A stretch of 8,339 nucleotides of DNA from Pseudomonadota bacterium. Its GTDB lineage: Bacteria; Pseudomonadota; Alphaproteobacteria; Rhizobiales; Rhizobiaceae. Position 1 is the stretch's first letter. Every line of letters begins with the position of its first letter. Both the position numbers and the translations under genes were made by a program. Shown here piece by piece: positions 1-6,875 of this stretch. The notes under the pieces are model-generated. The model worked only from the letters and a program-made list of their open reading frames with translations, was not told the origin of the DNA and did no database searches. The stretch is taken from positions 1 to 8,339 of the forward strand of contig JAEZXF010000172.1 in assembly GCA_023419995.1 (NCBI GenBank), given 5' to 3'.

Positions 1-591
1 CTCGATCTCGGCTTCGTGCCGGGCGAGGGCGCCAAGGACGCGACCGCGATGGTGTCGGGCGAGCTCGACGTCCTGTTCCTGCTCGGCGCGGACGAGATCC
101 CGACCGGCCGGATCGGCGACGCCTTCACGGTCTATGTCGGCAGCCACGGCGACGCCGGCGCCCACCGCGCCGACGTGATCCTGCCGGGTGCCACCTACAC
201 CGAGAAGTCGGGCACCTACGTCAACACCGAGGGCCGCGTGCAGCAGACCAGCCGCGCCGGCTTCGCGCCCGGCGAGGCCTAGGAGGACTGGGCGATCCTG
301 CGCGCGCTCTCCGACGTGCTCGGCAAGCGCCTGCCGTTCGACTCGCTCGGCCAGCTTCGCGCGAAGCTCCATGCCGAGTTCCCGCACTTCGCCGGCATCG
401 ACGAGATCGCCGCCGGCAACCCGGCCGACGTCTCCGCGCTGGCCGGCTCGAAGAGCGGCAAGCTCGGCAAGTCTCCCTTCGTCTCCACGGTCGGCGACTT
501 CTACCTCACCAACCCGATCGCGCGCGCGTCCGCCGTCATGGCCGAGTGCTCGGCGCTGGCGAAGGGCCGCATCACGCAGGCGGCGGAATAG
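1..591 (+). pseudogene. nuoG: NADH-quinone oxidoreductase subunit G, 3' part, interrupted by an in-frame TAG
   Basis: This is the C-terminal part of NuoG, the large subunit of the peripheral arm of complex I. Its 5' end lies outside the window. Reading frame 1 from base 1 gives 93 residues, a TAG at 280-282, then 102 more residues in the same frame to a TAG at 589-591. The first part holds the molybdopterin-oxidoreductase-like motifs [33 protein letters not shown] and GFAPGEA. The part after the stop ([43 protein letters not shown]) is equally typical of NuoG, with the same codon bias and no frame change. The gene is therefore whole apart from one nonsense codon. If the stop is real, the protein loses about 103 C-terminal residues. 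The NuoG Fe-S ligands lie in the N-terminal half and would be kept. A sequencing error is the main alternative. nuoH starts 7 bases after the natural stop. Confidence 0.88.
280..282 (+). other. In-frame amber codon inside nuoG
   Basis: The codons read GGC GAG GCC TAG GAG GAC TGG, so TAG stands where NuoG proteins from related bacteria, as I recall them, have a basic residue (GEA-R/K-EDW). A single A-to-T change from AAG, or C-to-T from CAG, would produce it. The sequence on both sides is conserved and in one frame, so this is a point change and not an indel. The change also leaves a perfect AGGAGG at 281-286, but no ATG, GTG or TTG follows at a usable distance. Confidence 0.85.
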
Positions 592-598
592 GGCCAGG

Positions 599-1651
599 AT
601 GATGGATTCCTTCTTCTCGATCTACGTTCTGCCGGCGGTCATCGTCGTTGCCCAGTCCGTGCTGGTCATCGTCGCGCTCCTGGTCTTCATCGCCTTCATC
701 CTCTACGCCGACCGCAAGATCTGGGCCGCCGTCATGCTGCGGCGCGGCCCGAACGTCGTCGGCCCCTGGGGTCTTTTCCAGTCGTTCGCCGACCTTTTGA
801 AGTTCGTCTTCAAGGAGCCGGTCATCCCGTCCGGCGCCAACAAGGGCGTGTTCCTGCTCGCCCCGCTGGTGTCGACCGTGCTGGCGCTCGCGACCTTCGC
901 CGTCATCCCGTTCAACGAGAACTGGGTCATCGCCGACATCAATGTCGGCATCCTCTACATCTTCGCCATCTCCTCGCTCGAGGTCTACGGCGTCATCATG
1001 GCTGGCTGGGCGTCGAACTCGAAGTATCCCTTCCTCGGCGCGCTGCGCTCGGCCGCGCAGATGGTGTCCTACGAGGTGTCGATCGGCTTCGTCATCGTCA
1101 CCGTGCTCTTGTGCGTCGGCTCGCTGAACCTGTCGGCGATCGTGCTGGCGCAGCAGACCGGCCTCGGCACCTGGCTCGGCCTGCCGAACTCGTTCCTCGA
1201 CTGGCACTGGCTCGGCCTGTTCCCGATGTTCGTCATCTTCTTCATCTCGGCGCTGGCCGAGACGAACAGGCCGCCCTTCGACCTGGTCGAGGCGGAGTCG
1301 GAGCTGGTCGCCGGCCACATGATCGAGTATTCCTCGACGCCGTACCTGCTGTTCATGCTCAGCGAATACGTCGCCGTCATGCTGATGTGCGCGCTGACGA
1401 CGATCCTCTTCCTCGGCGGCTGGCTGCCCCCGCTCGACTTCGCCCCCTTCACCTGGGTGCCGGGCGTCATCTGGTTCGTGCTCAAGGTCTGCTTCGTCTT
1501 CTTCTTCTTCGCCGTCGTGAAGACGATCGTGCCGCGCTACCGCTACGACCAGCTCATGCGCCTCGGCTGGAAGGTCTTCCTGCCCATCTCGCTGTTCATG
1601 GTCGTGGCCACCGCGACGTTCCTGAAGCTGTGGGAGCAGTACGCGGCATGA
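599..1651 (+). CDS. nuoH: NADH-quinone oxidoreductase subunit H
   Basis: NuoH (ND1 family) is the membrane subunit that forms the heel of complex I and most of the quinone chamber, joining the peripheral arm to the proton pumps. The protein has 350 residues, the usual length, with about eight hydrophobic segments. Family motifs are visible: [20 protein letters not shown] near residues 37-56, [12 protein letters not shown], the strongly conserved [20 protein letters not shown], and [19 protein letters not shown] from Glu221. The last carries the acidic residues Glu231, Glu233 and Glu235 of the loop that faces the quinone cavity. The C-terminal [17 protein letters not shown] is also typical. 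Two consecutive ATGs open the gene. I chose 599 because AGGG at 590-593 lies 5 bases upstream; 602 would give the MDxFF start common in related proteins. The open frame continues upstream to 188, but only as an arginine- and serine-rich shadow of nuoG. Confidence 0.97.
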   Translation: MMDSFFSIYVLPAVIVVAQSVLVIVALLVFIAFILYADRKIWAAVMLRRGPNVVGPWGLFQSFADLLKFVFKEPVIPSGANKGVFLLAPLVSTVLALATFAVIPFNENWVIADINVGILYIFAISSLEVYGVIMAGWASNSKYPFLGALRSAAQMVSYEVSIGFVIVTVLLCVGSLNLSAIVLAQQTGLGTWLGLPNSFLDWHWLGLFPMFVIFFISALAETNRPPFDLVEAESELVAGHMIEYSSTPYLLFMLSEYVAVMLMCALTTILFLGGWLPPLDFAPFTWVPGVIWFVLKVCFVFFFFAVVKTIVPRYRYDQLMRLGWKVFLPISLFMVVATATFLKLWEQYAA

Positions 1652-1675
1652 TCGAGAACGCACCCGAGACCCTGC

Positions 1676-1680
1676 GGAGA
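1676..1680 (+). promoter_or_regulatory. Ribosome binding site of nuoI
   Basis: GGAGA lies 8 bases before the ATG at 1689. This supports that start, which opens with the [20 protein letters not shown] amphipathic helix expected for alphaproteobacterial NuoI. Confidence 0.6.
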
Positions 1681-1688
1681 ATCACCCC

Positions 1689-2180
1689 ATGTCAGCGCTA
1701 GCCCACGCCGCCAAGTCGCTGCTGCTCGCCGAGTTCGTGAGCGCGTTCTTCCTCGCGATGCGCCAGTTCTTCGCGCCGAAGCACACGATCAACTATCCCT
1801 ACGAGAAGGGGCCGGTCAGCCCGCGCTTCCGCGGCGAGCATGCGCTGCGCCGCTACCCGAACGGCGAGGAACGCTGCATCGCCTGCAAGCTGTGCGAGGC
1901 GATCTGCCCGGCGCAGGCCATCACCATCGAGGCAGGCCCGCGCCGCAACGACGGCACCCGCCGCACCGTGCGCTACGACATCGACATGGTGAAGTGCATC
2001 TATTGCGGCTTCTGCCAGGAGGCATGCCCGGTCGACGCCATCGTCGAGGGACCGAACTTCGAGTTCGCGACCGAGACGCGCGAGGAACTGTACTACGACA
2101 AGGACAAGCTGCTCGCCAACGGCGACCGCTGGGAGCGCGAGGTCGCGCGCAACATGGAGCTGGACGCGCCGTATCGATGA
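1689..2180 (+). CDS. nuoI: NADH-quinone oxidoreductase subunit I (2x[4Fe-4S] ferredoxin-like)
   Basis: NuoI (TYKY family) carries clusters N6a and N6b, which hand electrons towards the terminal cluster N2 in NuoB and then to quinone. The protein has 163 residues, normal for alphaproteobacteria. It has an N-terminal helix (about residues 5-30) that lies along the membrane, the conserved linker [17 protein letters not shown], and two complete ferredoxin motifs. Cys63, Cys66, Cys69 and Cys73 ([12 protein letters not shown]) form the first, and Cys103, Cys106, Cys109 and Cys113 ([12 protein letters not shown]) the second. Both motifs are followed by Pro as expected, with the usual cross-ligation of the fourth Cys to the other cluster. 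The C-terminus has the [21 protein letters not shown] signature. It starts 37 bases after nuoH and ends at an unusually long gap that contains a repeat. No key residue is missing. Confidence 0.98.
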   Translation: MSALAHAAKSLLLAEFVSAFFLAMRQFFAPKHTINYPYEKGPVSPRFRGEHALRRYPNGEERCIACKLCEAICPAQAITIEAGPRRNDGTRRTVRYDIDMVKCIYCGFCQEACPVDAIVEGPNFEFATETREELYYDKDKLLANGDRWEREVARNMELDAPYR

Positions 2181-2186
2181 CTGCGT

Positions 2187-2212
2187 TCCTCTCCCCGCTG
2201 GCGGGGAGAGGA
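2187..2212 (+). terminator. Strong stem-loop after nuoI (no U-tract)
   Basis: This is a perfect 12-bp stem, effectively closed by a CTGG loop, 7 bases after the nuoI stop. No run of T follows (GATGCCGGCA), so it does not fit a standard intrinsic terminator. It is more likely an RNA 3'-end stabiliser or partial attenuator, or simply part of the dispersed repeat, because the nuoJ-N genes downstream must still be expressed. Confidence 0.3.
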
Positions 2213-2312
2213 TGCCGGCAGGCAGGTGAGGGGCAGCACCCACCTTTGCCGAGTTCGCGCTGCCCTGATCCGGCCCTCGGGCCGCCTCCTCCTCGTAGAC
2301 GGGGGGAAGGGA
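2187..2312 (+). repeat. Two-module palindromic intergenic repeat, Rhizobiales type
   Basis: This block begins 7 bases after the nuoI stop. Module 1 is a perfect 12-bp inverted repeat, 2187-2198 against 2201-2212 (TCCTCTCCCCGC), followed by TGCCGGCAGGCAGGTGAGGGGC. Module 2 is a diverged copy in reverse order: CCTGATCCGGCCCTCGGGCCGCC, then an imperfect stem, 2285-2295 against 2300-2310, with loop TAGA. A short hairpin CGGCCC/GGGCCG lies at 2271-2284. The inner ends GGGCAGC (2231-2237) and GCTGCCC (2259-2265) can also pair, so the whole block could fold as one composite structure. CTCTCCCC...GGGGAGAGG next to GCCGGCAGGCGGxTGAGGGG is a pattern I recognise from intergenic repeats scattered through Rhizobiales chromosomes; the exact family name is uncertain. 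In RNA it could stabilise the upstream message or block readthrough, which is inference. Confidence 0.7.
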
Positions 2313-2393
2313 ATGTAGACATGGACGGCCCGTGGGGGCTGGTCTAAGAGACACGCGGATTTCGCTGCCCGGAGGCGGGCGCGAGCCGGAGAG

Positions 2394-2410
2394 GGGCGGT
2401 TGGTCCGCCC
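2394..2410 (+). other. Hairpin in the nuoJ leader
   Basis: GGGCGG (2394-2399) pairs with CCGCCC (2405-2410) around a TTGGT loop. The stem ends 21 bases before the nuoJ ATG, just upstream of the purine-rich ribosome binding stretch. A role in nuoJ translation or message stability is possible but unproven. Confidence 0.4.
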
Positions 2411-2413
2411 GAA

Positions 2414-2428
2414 AAGGAACCGGGGGAA
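2414..2428 (+). promoter_or_regulatory. Ribosome binding region of nuoJ
   Basis: The purine-rich stretch AAGGAACCGGGGGAA lies before the ATG at 2432. AAGGA sits 13 bases upstream, longer than ideal, while GGGGGAA is closer but a weaker match. The start is fixed mainly by the protein N-terminus, which fits NuoJ. Confidence 0.45.
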
Positions 2429-2431
2429 CCC

Positions 2432-3052
2432 ATGCTGACAGGACTAGAGGCGTTCTTCTTCTATCTGTTCGCCTTCATTGCGATCGCCGCGGCCTTCATG
2501 GTCATCTCGGCGCGCAATCCGGTGCATTCCGTTCTCTGGCTGATCCTGACGTTCTTCAACGCCGCTGCGCTGTTCCTGCTCACGGGGGCCGAGTTCCTGG
2601 CGATGATCCTGCTCGTCGTCTATGTCGGCGCCGTGGCGGTCCTGTTCCTGTTCGTCGTCATGATGCTCGACGTCGACTTCGCCGAGCTGAAGCGCGGCGC
2701 GTTGCAATATGCCCCGGCCGGCGCGCTGGTCGGGCTGATCCTAGCGGCGGAGCTCATCGTCGTGGTCGGCGGCTACGTCTTCGCGCCGGAGCTCGCCGGC
2801 AACATCTCGCAGCCGACCCCGGCGCTCGCCGAGCGGCAGAACACCGCCGCGCTCGGCGACATCCTCTACACGGACTACGTCTATTTCTTCCAGATCGCCG
2901 GGCTGGTGCTTCTGGTCGCGATGATCGGCGCAATCGTGCTGACCCTGCGCCACAAGGAGGGCGTCCGGCGTCAGGACGTCTCCGCGCAGGTCCGCCGCTC
3001 GCCGGCATCCGCGATCGAGGTCCGCAAGGTCGAGACGGGCAAGGGAGTCTGA
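2432..3052 (+). CDS. nuoJ: NADH-quinone oxidoreductase subunit J
   Basis: NuoJ (ND6 family) is a membrane subunit next to NuoK that takes part in the coupling between quinone reduction and the proton channels. The 206-residue protein has five hydrophobic segments, at about residues 7-25, 31-50, 55-79, 95-117 and 152-172. Conserved family features include [20 protein letters not shown], Glu54 in TGAEFLA, and [18 protein letters not shown] around Tyr64. This is the third helix, whose pi-bulge is thought to change shape during turnover. A loop of about 30 residues lies between helices 4 and 5. The C-terminal 30 or so residues ([11 protein letters not shown] onwards) are charged, as is common in alphaproteobacteria. 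It is separated from nuoI by the repeat-bearing gap and followed after 2 bases by nuoK, which suggests tight translational coupling. Confidence 0.97.
   Translation: MLTGLEAFFFYLFAFIAIAAAFMVISARNPVHSVLWLILTFFNAAALFLLTGAEFLAMILLVVYVGAVAVLFLFVVMMLDVDFAELKRGALQYAPAGALVGLILAAELIVVVGGYVFAPELAGNISQPTPALAERQNTAALGDILYTDYVYFFQIAGLVLLVAMIGAIVLTLRHKEGVRRQDVSAQVRRSPASAIEVRKVETGKGV
3041..3047 (+). promoter_or_regulatory. Ribosome binding site of nuoK
   Basis: AAGGGAG inside the last codons of nuoJ lies 7 bases before the ATG at 3055. It selects this start over the long upstream open frame that begins at 2332, which is only a shadow of nuoJ. Confidence 0.65.
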
Positions 3053-3054
3053 CC

Positions 3055-3363
3055 ATGGAAGTCGGAATCGGACATTTCCTCACCGTCTCGGCGGTGCTGT
3101 TCACGCTCGGCGTGTTCGGCATCTTCCTGAACAGGAAGAACGTGATCGTCATCCTGATGTCGGTCGAGCTGATCCTGCTCGCCGTCAACATCAACTTCGT
3201 GGCCTTTTCGGCCGCGCTCGGCGACCTCGTCGGCCAGGTCTTCGCGCTGTTCGTCCTGACGGTGGCGGCGGCCGAGGCGGCGATCGGCCTCGCCATCCTC
3301 GTCGTGTTCTTCCGCAACCGCGGCTCGATCGACGTGGAAGACGTCAATATGATGAAGGGCTGA
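3055..3363 (+). CDS. nuoK: NADH-quinone oxidoreductase subunit K
   Basis: NuoK (ND4L family) is a small membrane subunit that, with NuoJ and NuoN, forms a proton channel at the proximal end of the membrane arm. The protein has 102 residues, the standard length, with three transmembrane helices at about residues 6-24, 30-52 and 60-86. The two buried glutamates needed for proton translocation in E. coli NuoK (Glu36 and Glu72 there) are present as Glu38 in [14 protein letters not shown] and Glu74 in [14 protein letters not shown]. The tail [18 protein letters not shown] is typical of alphaproteobacteria. The gene starts 2 bases after the nuoJ stop and is followed after 7 bases by nuoL. Confidence 0.98.
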   Translation: MEVGIGHFLTVSAVLFTLGVFGIFLNRKNVIVILMSVELILLAVNINFVAFSAALGDLVGQVFALFVLTVAAAEAAIGLAILVVFFRNRGSIDVEDVNMMKG

Positions 3364-3370
3364 GCGGACC

Positions 3371-5353
3371 ATGTATCACGCGATCGTCTTCCTCCCGCTG
3401 CTCGGCTTCCTGATCGCCGGCCTCTTCGGCCGCTCGATCGGCGCCAAGGCGTCGGAATACGTCACCACCGGCTTCCTCATCGTCTCGGCGGTGCTGTCGT
3501 GGGTGGCCTTCTTCACCGTCGCGTTCGGCGACGGCGCCGCCTTCACCGTGCCGGTGCTGCGCTTCATCCAGGTCGGCGGGCTGGACGTCGCGTGGGCACT
3601 GCGGATCGACACGCTCACGGTCGTCATGCTGATCGTCGTCAACACGGTCTCGGCGCTCGTGCATGTCTACTCGATCGGCTACATGCACCACGATCCGCAC
3701 CGTCCGCGCTTCTTCGCCTATCTGTCGCTGTTCACCTTCGCCATGCTGATGCTGGTGACCTCCGACAACCTGGTGCAGATGTTCTTCGGCTGGGAGGGCG
3801 TCGGCCTCGCTTCCTACCTGCTCATCGGCTTCTGGTTCCAGAAGCCCTCGGCCAACGCCGCCGCGATCAAGGCCTTCGTCGTCAACCGCGTCGGCGATTT
3901 CGGCTTCCTGCTCGGCCTGTTCGGCGTGTTTGTGCTGTTCGGCTCGGTCAATTTCGACACGATCTTCGCCAATGCCGCGACGATCGGCGAGAGCCCGGAC
4001 CAGTCGGGCGAGGCGGTGTTCACCTTCCTCAACTGGTCGCTCACCCAGTCCGGCGCGCTCACCACGATCTGCCTGCTGCTGTTCATGGGCGCGATGGGCA
4101 AGTCGGCGCAGGTGCCGCTGCACACCTGGCTGCCCGACGCGATGGAAGGCCCGACGCCGGTTTCCGCGCTCATCCACGCCGCGACCATGGTGACCGCGGG
4201 CGTATTCATGCTCGCGCGCCTGTCGCCCATCTTCGAGCTGTCGCACGCCGCGCTCCTCGTCGTCACCTTCGTCGGCGCGATCACCGCCTTCTTCGCCGCC
4301 ACCGTCGGCCTGGTGCAGAACGACATCAAGCGCGTCATCGCCTACTCGACCTGCTCGCAGCTCGGCTACATGTTCGTCGCGCTCGGCATGGGCTTCTATT
4401 CCGCCGCGATCTTCCACCTGTTCACGCACGCCTTCTTCAAGGCGCTGCTGTTCCTCGGCTCGGGCTCGGTGATCCACGCCGTCTCCGACGAGCAGGACAT
4501 GCGCAGGATGGGCGGCCTCTACAAGCTGATCCCCGTCACCTACTGGATGATGATCATCGGGACGATCGCGCTGACCGGCGTCGGCATCCCGACCACCATC
4601 ATCGGCACGGCCGGCTTCTTCTCCAAGGACGCGATCATCGAAGGCGCGTTCGCCGGCCACAGCGCGCTCTCGGGCTTCGCCTTCACGCTGCTCGTCATCG
4701 CCGCCGCCTTCACCAGCTTCTATTCCTGGCGGCTGATCTTCATGACCTTCCACGGCAAGCCGCGCGCGAGCCACGAGGTCATGCACCACGTGCACGAATC
4801 GCCGCCGGTGATGCTCGTGCCGCTGTTCATCCTGGCGGCGGGCGCGCTGTTCGCCGGCGTCATCTTCCACGACGCCTTCATCGGCCACGGCCATGACGAG
4901 TTCTGGAAGGGCGCGCTGTTCATCCTGCCGGACAACCACATCCTGCACGACTTCCACGGCGTGCCGCTGTGGGTGAAGCTCGCGCCGCTGGTCTCGATGG
5001 TGCTGGGCTTCGTCGTCGCCTACCAGTTCTACATCCGCTCGCCCGAGACGCCGGTGCGCCTCGCCGCACAGCACAGGGGGCTTTACCTCTTCCTGCTCAA
5101 CAAGTGGTACTTCGACGAGCTCTACGACTTCCTGTTCGTGCGCCCGGCCAAGCGTCTTGGCCGCTTCCTGTGGAAGACCGGCGACGGCAAGGTGATCGAC
5201 GGCTTCGGCCCGGATGGCGTTTCCGCCCGCGTCGTGGACGTCACGCAGCGCGTGGTCAAGCTCCAGACCGGCTATCTCTACCACTATGCATTTGCAATGC
5301 TCATCGGCGTGGCTGCGCTCGTCACCTGGATGATGCTCGGGGGCTCGTTCTAG
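3371..5353 (+). CDS. nuoL: NADH-quinone oxidoreductase subunit L
   Basis: NuoL (ND5 family) is the distal antiporter-like subunit, which pumps protons and carries the long lateral helix that runs along the membrane arm. The protein has 660 residues, normal for the family, with about 16 hydrophobic segments. Key channel residues are visible: Glu142 in [14 protein letters not shown], Asp176 in VNRVGDFGF, Lys244 in [18 protein letters not shown], the His-rich [19 protein letters not shown] with Lys357, and Lys419 in GFFSKDAII. The broken-helix region [20 protein letters not shown] is complete. Near the C-terminus, [18 protein letters not shown] marks the start of the lateral helix, and a final hydrophobic segment ends the protein. 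No strong ribosome binding site is seen; AAGG at 3355-3358 is 12 bases from the ATG, so translation is probably coupled to nuoK. nuoM starts 3 bases after the stop. Confidence 0.98.
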   Translation: MYHAIVFLPLLGFLIAGLFGRSIGAKASEYVTTGFLIVSAVLSWVAFFTVAFGDGAAFTVPVLRFIQVGGLDVAWALRIDTLTVVMLIVVNTVSALVHVYSIGYMHHDPHRPRFFAYLSLFTFAMLMLVTSDNLVQMFFGWEGVGLASYLLIGFWFQKPSANAAAIKAFVVNRVGDFGFLLGLFGVFVLFGSVNFDTIFANAATIGESPDQSGEAVFTFLNWSLTQSGALTTICLLLFMGAMGKSAQVPLHTWLPDAMEGPTPVSALIHAATMVTAGVFMLARLSPIFELSHAALLVVTFVGAITAFFAATVGLVQNDIKRVIAYSTCSQLGYMFVALGMGFYSAAIFHLFTHAFFKALLFLGSGSVIHAVSDEQDMRRMGGLYKLIPVTYWMMIIGTIALTGVGIPTTIIGTAGFFSKDAIIEGAFAGHSALSGFAFTLLVIAAAFTSFYSWRLIFMTFHGKPRASHEVMHHVHESPPVMLVPLFILAAGALFAGVIFHDAFIGHGHDEFWKGALFILPDNHILHDFHGVPLWVKLAPLVSMVLGFVVAYQFYIRSPETPVRLAAQHRGLYLFLLNKWYFDELYDFLFVRPAKRLGRFLWKTGDGKVIDGFGPDGVSARVVDVTQRVVKLQTGYLYHYAFAMLIGVAALVTWMMLGGSF

Positions 5354-5356
5354 ACC

Positions 5357-6865
5357 ATGACCGACTGGCCTATCCTCTCGACGGTCACCTTCCTGCCGCT
5401 GGTCGGCGCGTTCCTGATCCTGCTGATCCGGGACGAGGGAACGGCCGCGCGCCGCAACATCCGCAACGTCGCGCTGCTGACGACGGTGTTCACCTTCGTG
5501 CTGTCGCTGTTCATCTGGGCCGGGTTCGACACGAACTATCCGGGCTTCCAGATGGTCGAGAAGGCCGACTGGCTCGAGGCCGGCATCTCCTACCACATGG
5601 GCGTCGACGGCATCTCGATGCTGTTCGTCATCCTGACGACCTTCCTGATGCCCCTGTGCATCCTGGCCTCGTGGGAGGCCATCGAGCACCGCATCAAGGA
5701 ATACATGATCGCGTTCCTCATCCTGGAAACGCTGATGATCGGCGTGTTCTGCGCCCTCGACCTGGTGCTGTTCTACGTCTTCTTCGAGGCCGGCCTCATT
5801 CCGATGTTCATCATCATCGGCGTGTGGGGCGGCAAGCGCCGCGTCTATGCCTCGTTCAAGTTCTTCCTCTACACGCTGCTCGGCTCGGTGCTGATGCTGC
5901 TCGCCATCATGGCGATGTACTGGCAGGCCGGCACGACCGACATCCCGACGCTTCTGGCGCACGATTTCCCGGCCGGCATGCAGACATGGCTGTGGCTCGC
6001 CTTCTTCGCCTCCTTCGCGGTGAAGATGCCGATGTGGCCGGTGCACACCTGGCTGCCCGACGCCCACGTCGAGGCGCCGACGGCGGGCTCGGTCATCCTG
6101 GCCGGCATCCTGCTGAAGATGGGCGGCTACGGCTTCCTGCGCTTCTCGCTGCCGATGTTCCCGGACGCCTCGCTCTACTTCCAGCCCTTCGTGTTCACGC
6201 TGTCGGTGGTGGCCATCATCTACACCTCGCTGGTGGCGCTGATGCAGGAGGACATGAAGAAGCTGATCGCCTACTCGTCCGTCGCCCACATGGGCTACGT
6301 GACGATGGGCATCTTCGCGCTCAACGTCGAAGGCGTTCAGGGCGCGATCTTCCAGATGCTGTCGCACGGCCTCGTCTCCGGCGCGCTGTTCCTGTGCGTC
6401 GGCGTCGTCTACGACCGCATGCACACCCGCGAGATCGACGCCTATGGCGGCCTCGTCAACAACATGCCGAAATACGCCGTCGTCTTCCTGATCCTGACCA
6501 TGGCCAATGTCGGCCTGCCTGGCACGTCCGGCTTCGTCGGCGAGTTCCTGACCCTGCTCGGCGTGTTCAGGGTCAACACCTGGGTGGCGCTGTTCGCCGC
6601 GACCGGCGTGATCCTGTCGGCGGCCTACGCGCTGTGGCTCTACCGCCGCGTCGTCTACGGCGCGCTGACCAAGGAAAGCCTCAAGGGACTGCTCGACCTC
6701 TCGCCGCGCGAGAAGGCCATCCTCTACCCGCTGGTGCTGTTCGTCATCTTCTTCGGCGTCTACCCCACGCCCGTCTTCGACGTGACGACGGCGTCGGTGA
6801 ATGCACTCGTCAACAACATCACGCTTTCCATCGAGGCCTCCCAGGCCGCCATGGCGATCGACTAA
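5357..6865 (+). CDS. nuoM: NADH-quinone oxidoreductase subunit M
   Basis: NuoM (ND4 family) is the middle antiporter-like proton pump of the membrane arm, between NuoL and NuoN. The protein has 502 residues, the expected size, with about 14 hydrophobic segments. Residues known to matter in E. coli are present: Glu144 in [11 protein letters not shown], Lys223 in [20 protein letters not shown], Lys254 in [13 protein letters not shown], and Glu396 in [27 protein letters not shown] near residue 306 and GLPGTSGF near 386 are further family signatures. The start at 5357 is 3 bases after the nuoL stop. The nearest purine run (GGGG at 5340-5343) is 13 bases away, so translation probably depends on ribosomes that finish nuoL. 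A hydrophilic shadow frame (4969-6879, +) runs through the same region and is not a gene. Confidence 0.98.
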   Translation: MTDWPILSTVTFLPLVGAFLILLIRDEGTAARRNIRNVALLTTVFTFVLSLFIWAGFDTNYPGFQMVEKADWLEAGISYHMGVDGISMLFVILTTFLMPLCILASWEAIEHRIKEYMIAFLILETLMIGVFCALDLVLFYVFFEAGLIPMFIIIGVWGGKRRVYASFKFFLYTLLGSVLMLLAIMAMYWQAGTTDIPTLLAHDFPAGMQTWLWLAFFASFAVKMPMWPVHTWLPDAHVEAPTAGSVILAGILLKMGGYGFLRFSLPMFPDASLYFQPFVFTLSVVAIIYTSLVALMQEDMKKLIAYSSVAHMGYVTMGIFALNVEGVQGAIFQMLSHGLVSGALFLCVGVVYDRMHTREIDAYGGLVNNMPKYAVVFLILTMANVGLPGTSGFVGEFLTLLGVFRVNTWVALFAATGVILSAAYALWLYRRVVYGALTKESLKGLLDLSPREKAILYPLVLFVIFFGVYPTPVFDVTTASVNALVNNITLSIEASQAAMAID

Positions 6866-6867
6866 GG
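6864..6867 (+). promoter_or_regulatory. Ribosome binding site of nuoN
   Basis: AAGG overlaps the nuoM TAA stop and lies 8 bases before the ATG at 6876. It supports this start over the in-frame ATG at 6801, whose extra 25 residues are rich in Ser, Arg and Pro and merely mirror nuoM codons. Confidence 0.5.
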
Positions 6868-6875
6868 CCAGCACA

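Larger units (their letters stand above)
2181..2431. other. 251-bp non-coding gap between nuoI and nuoJ
   Basis: The gap is far longer than any other in the operon (2-37 bases). It holds the palindromic repeat in its first half. The second half has two small GC-rich hairpins, GCCCG/CGGGC at 2367-2380 and GGGCGG/CCGCCC at 2394-2410, and then the nuoJ ribosome binding site. I see no convincing sigma-70 promoter, tRNA or protein-coding gene. The only start codon with a short open frame is at 2321 (8 codons, MDGPWGLV), too small to support as a gene. Confidence 0.7.

Noticed and set aside
316..591. Independent 91-residue gene starting at GTG 316
   Set aside because: The sequence is the normal NuoG C-terminus, in frame with the preceding part. 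The GTG is an internal Val codon with no well-placed ribosome binding site.
188..598. Upstream extension of the nuoH frame
   Set aside because: The residues are Arg/Ser/Pro-rich and overlap the real nuoG frame. NuoH family proteins begin near 599-602.
572..1663. Antisense open frame of 363 codons opposite nuoH
   Set aside because: It is a shadow frame rich in Asp, Glu, Arg and His with no family features.
2321..2347. 8-codon open frame (MDGPWGLV) in the nuoI-nuoJ gap
   Set aside because: It is too short and has no regulatory codon pattern typical of a leader peptide, so chance is likely.
2181..2431. CRISPR array or IS remnant in the long gap
   Set aside because: There are no regularly spaced direct repeats and no transposase fragment. 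The structure is two inverted palindromic modules.
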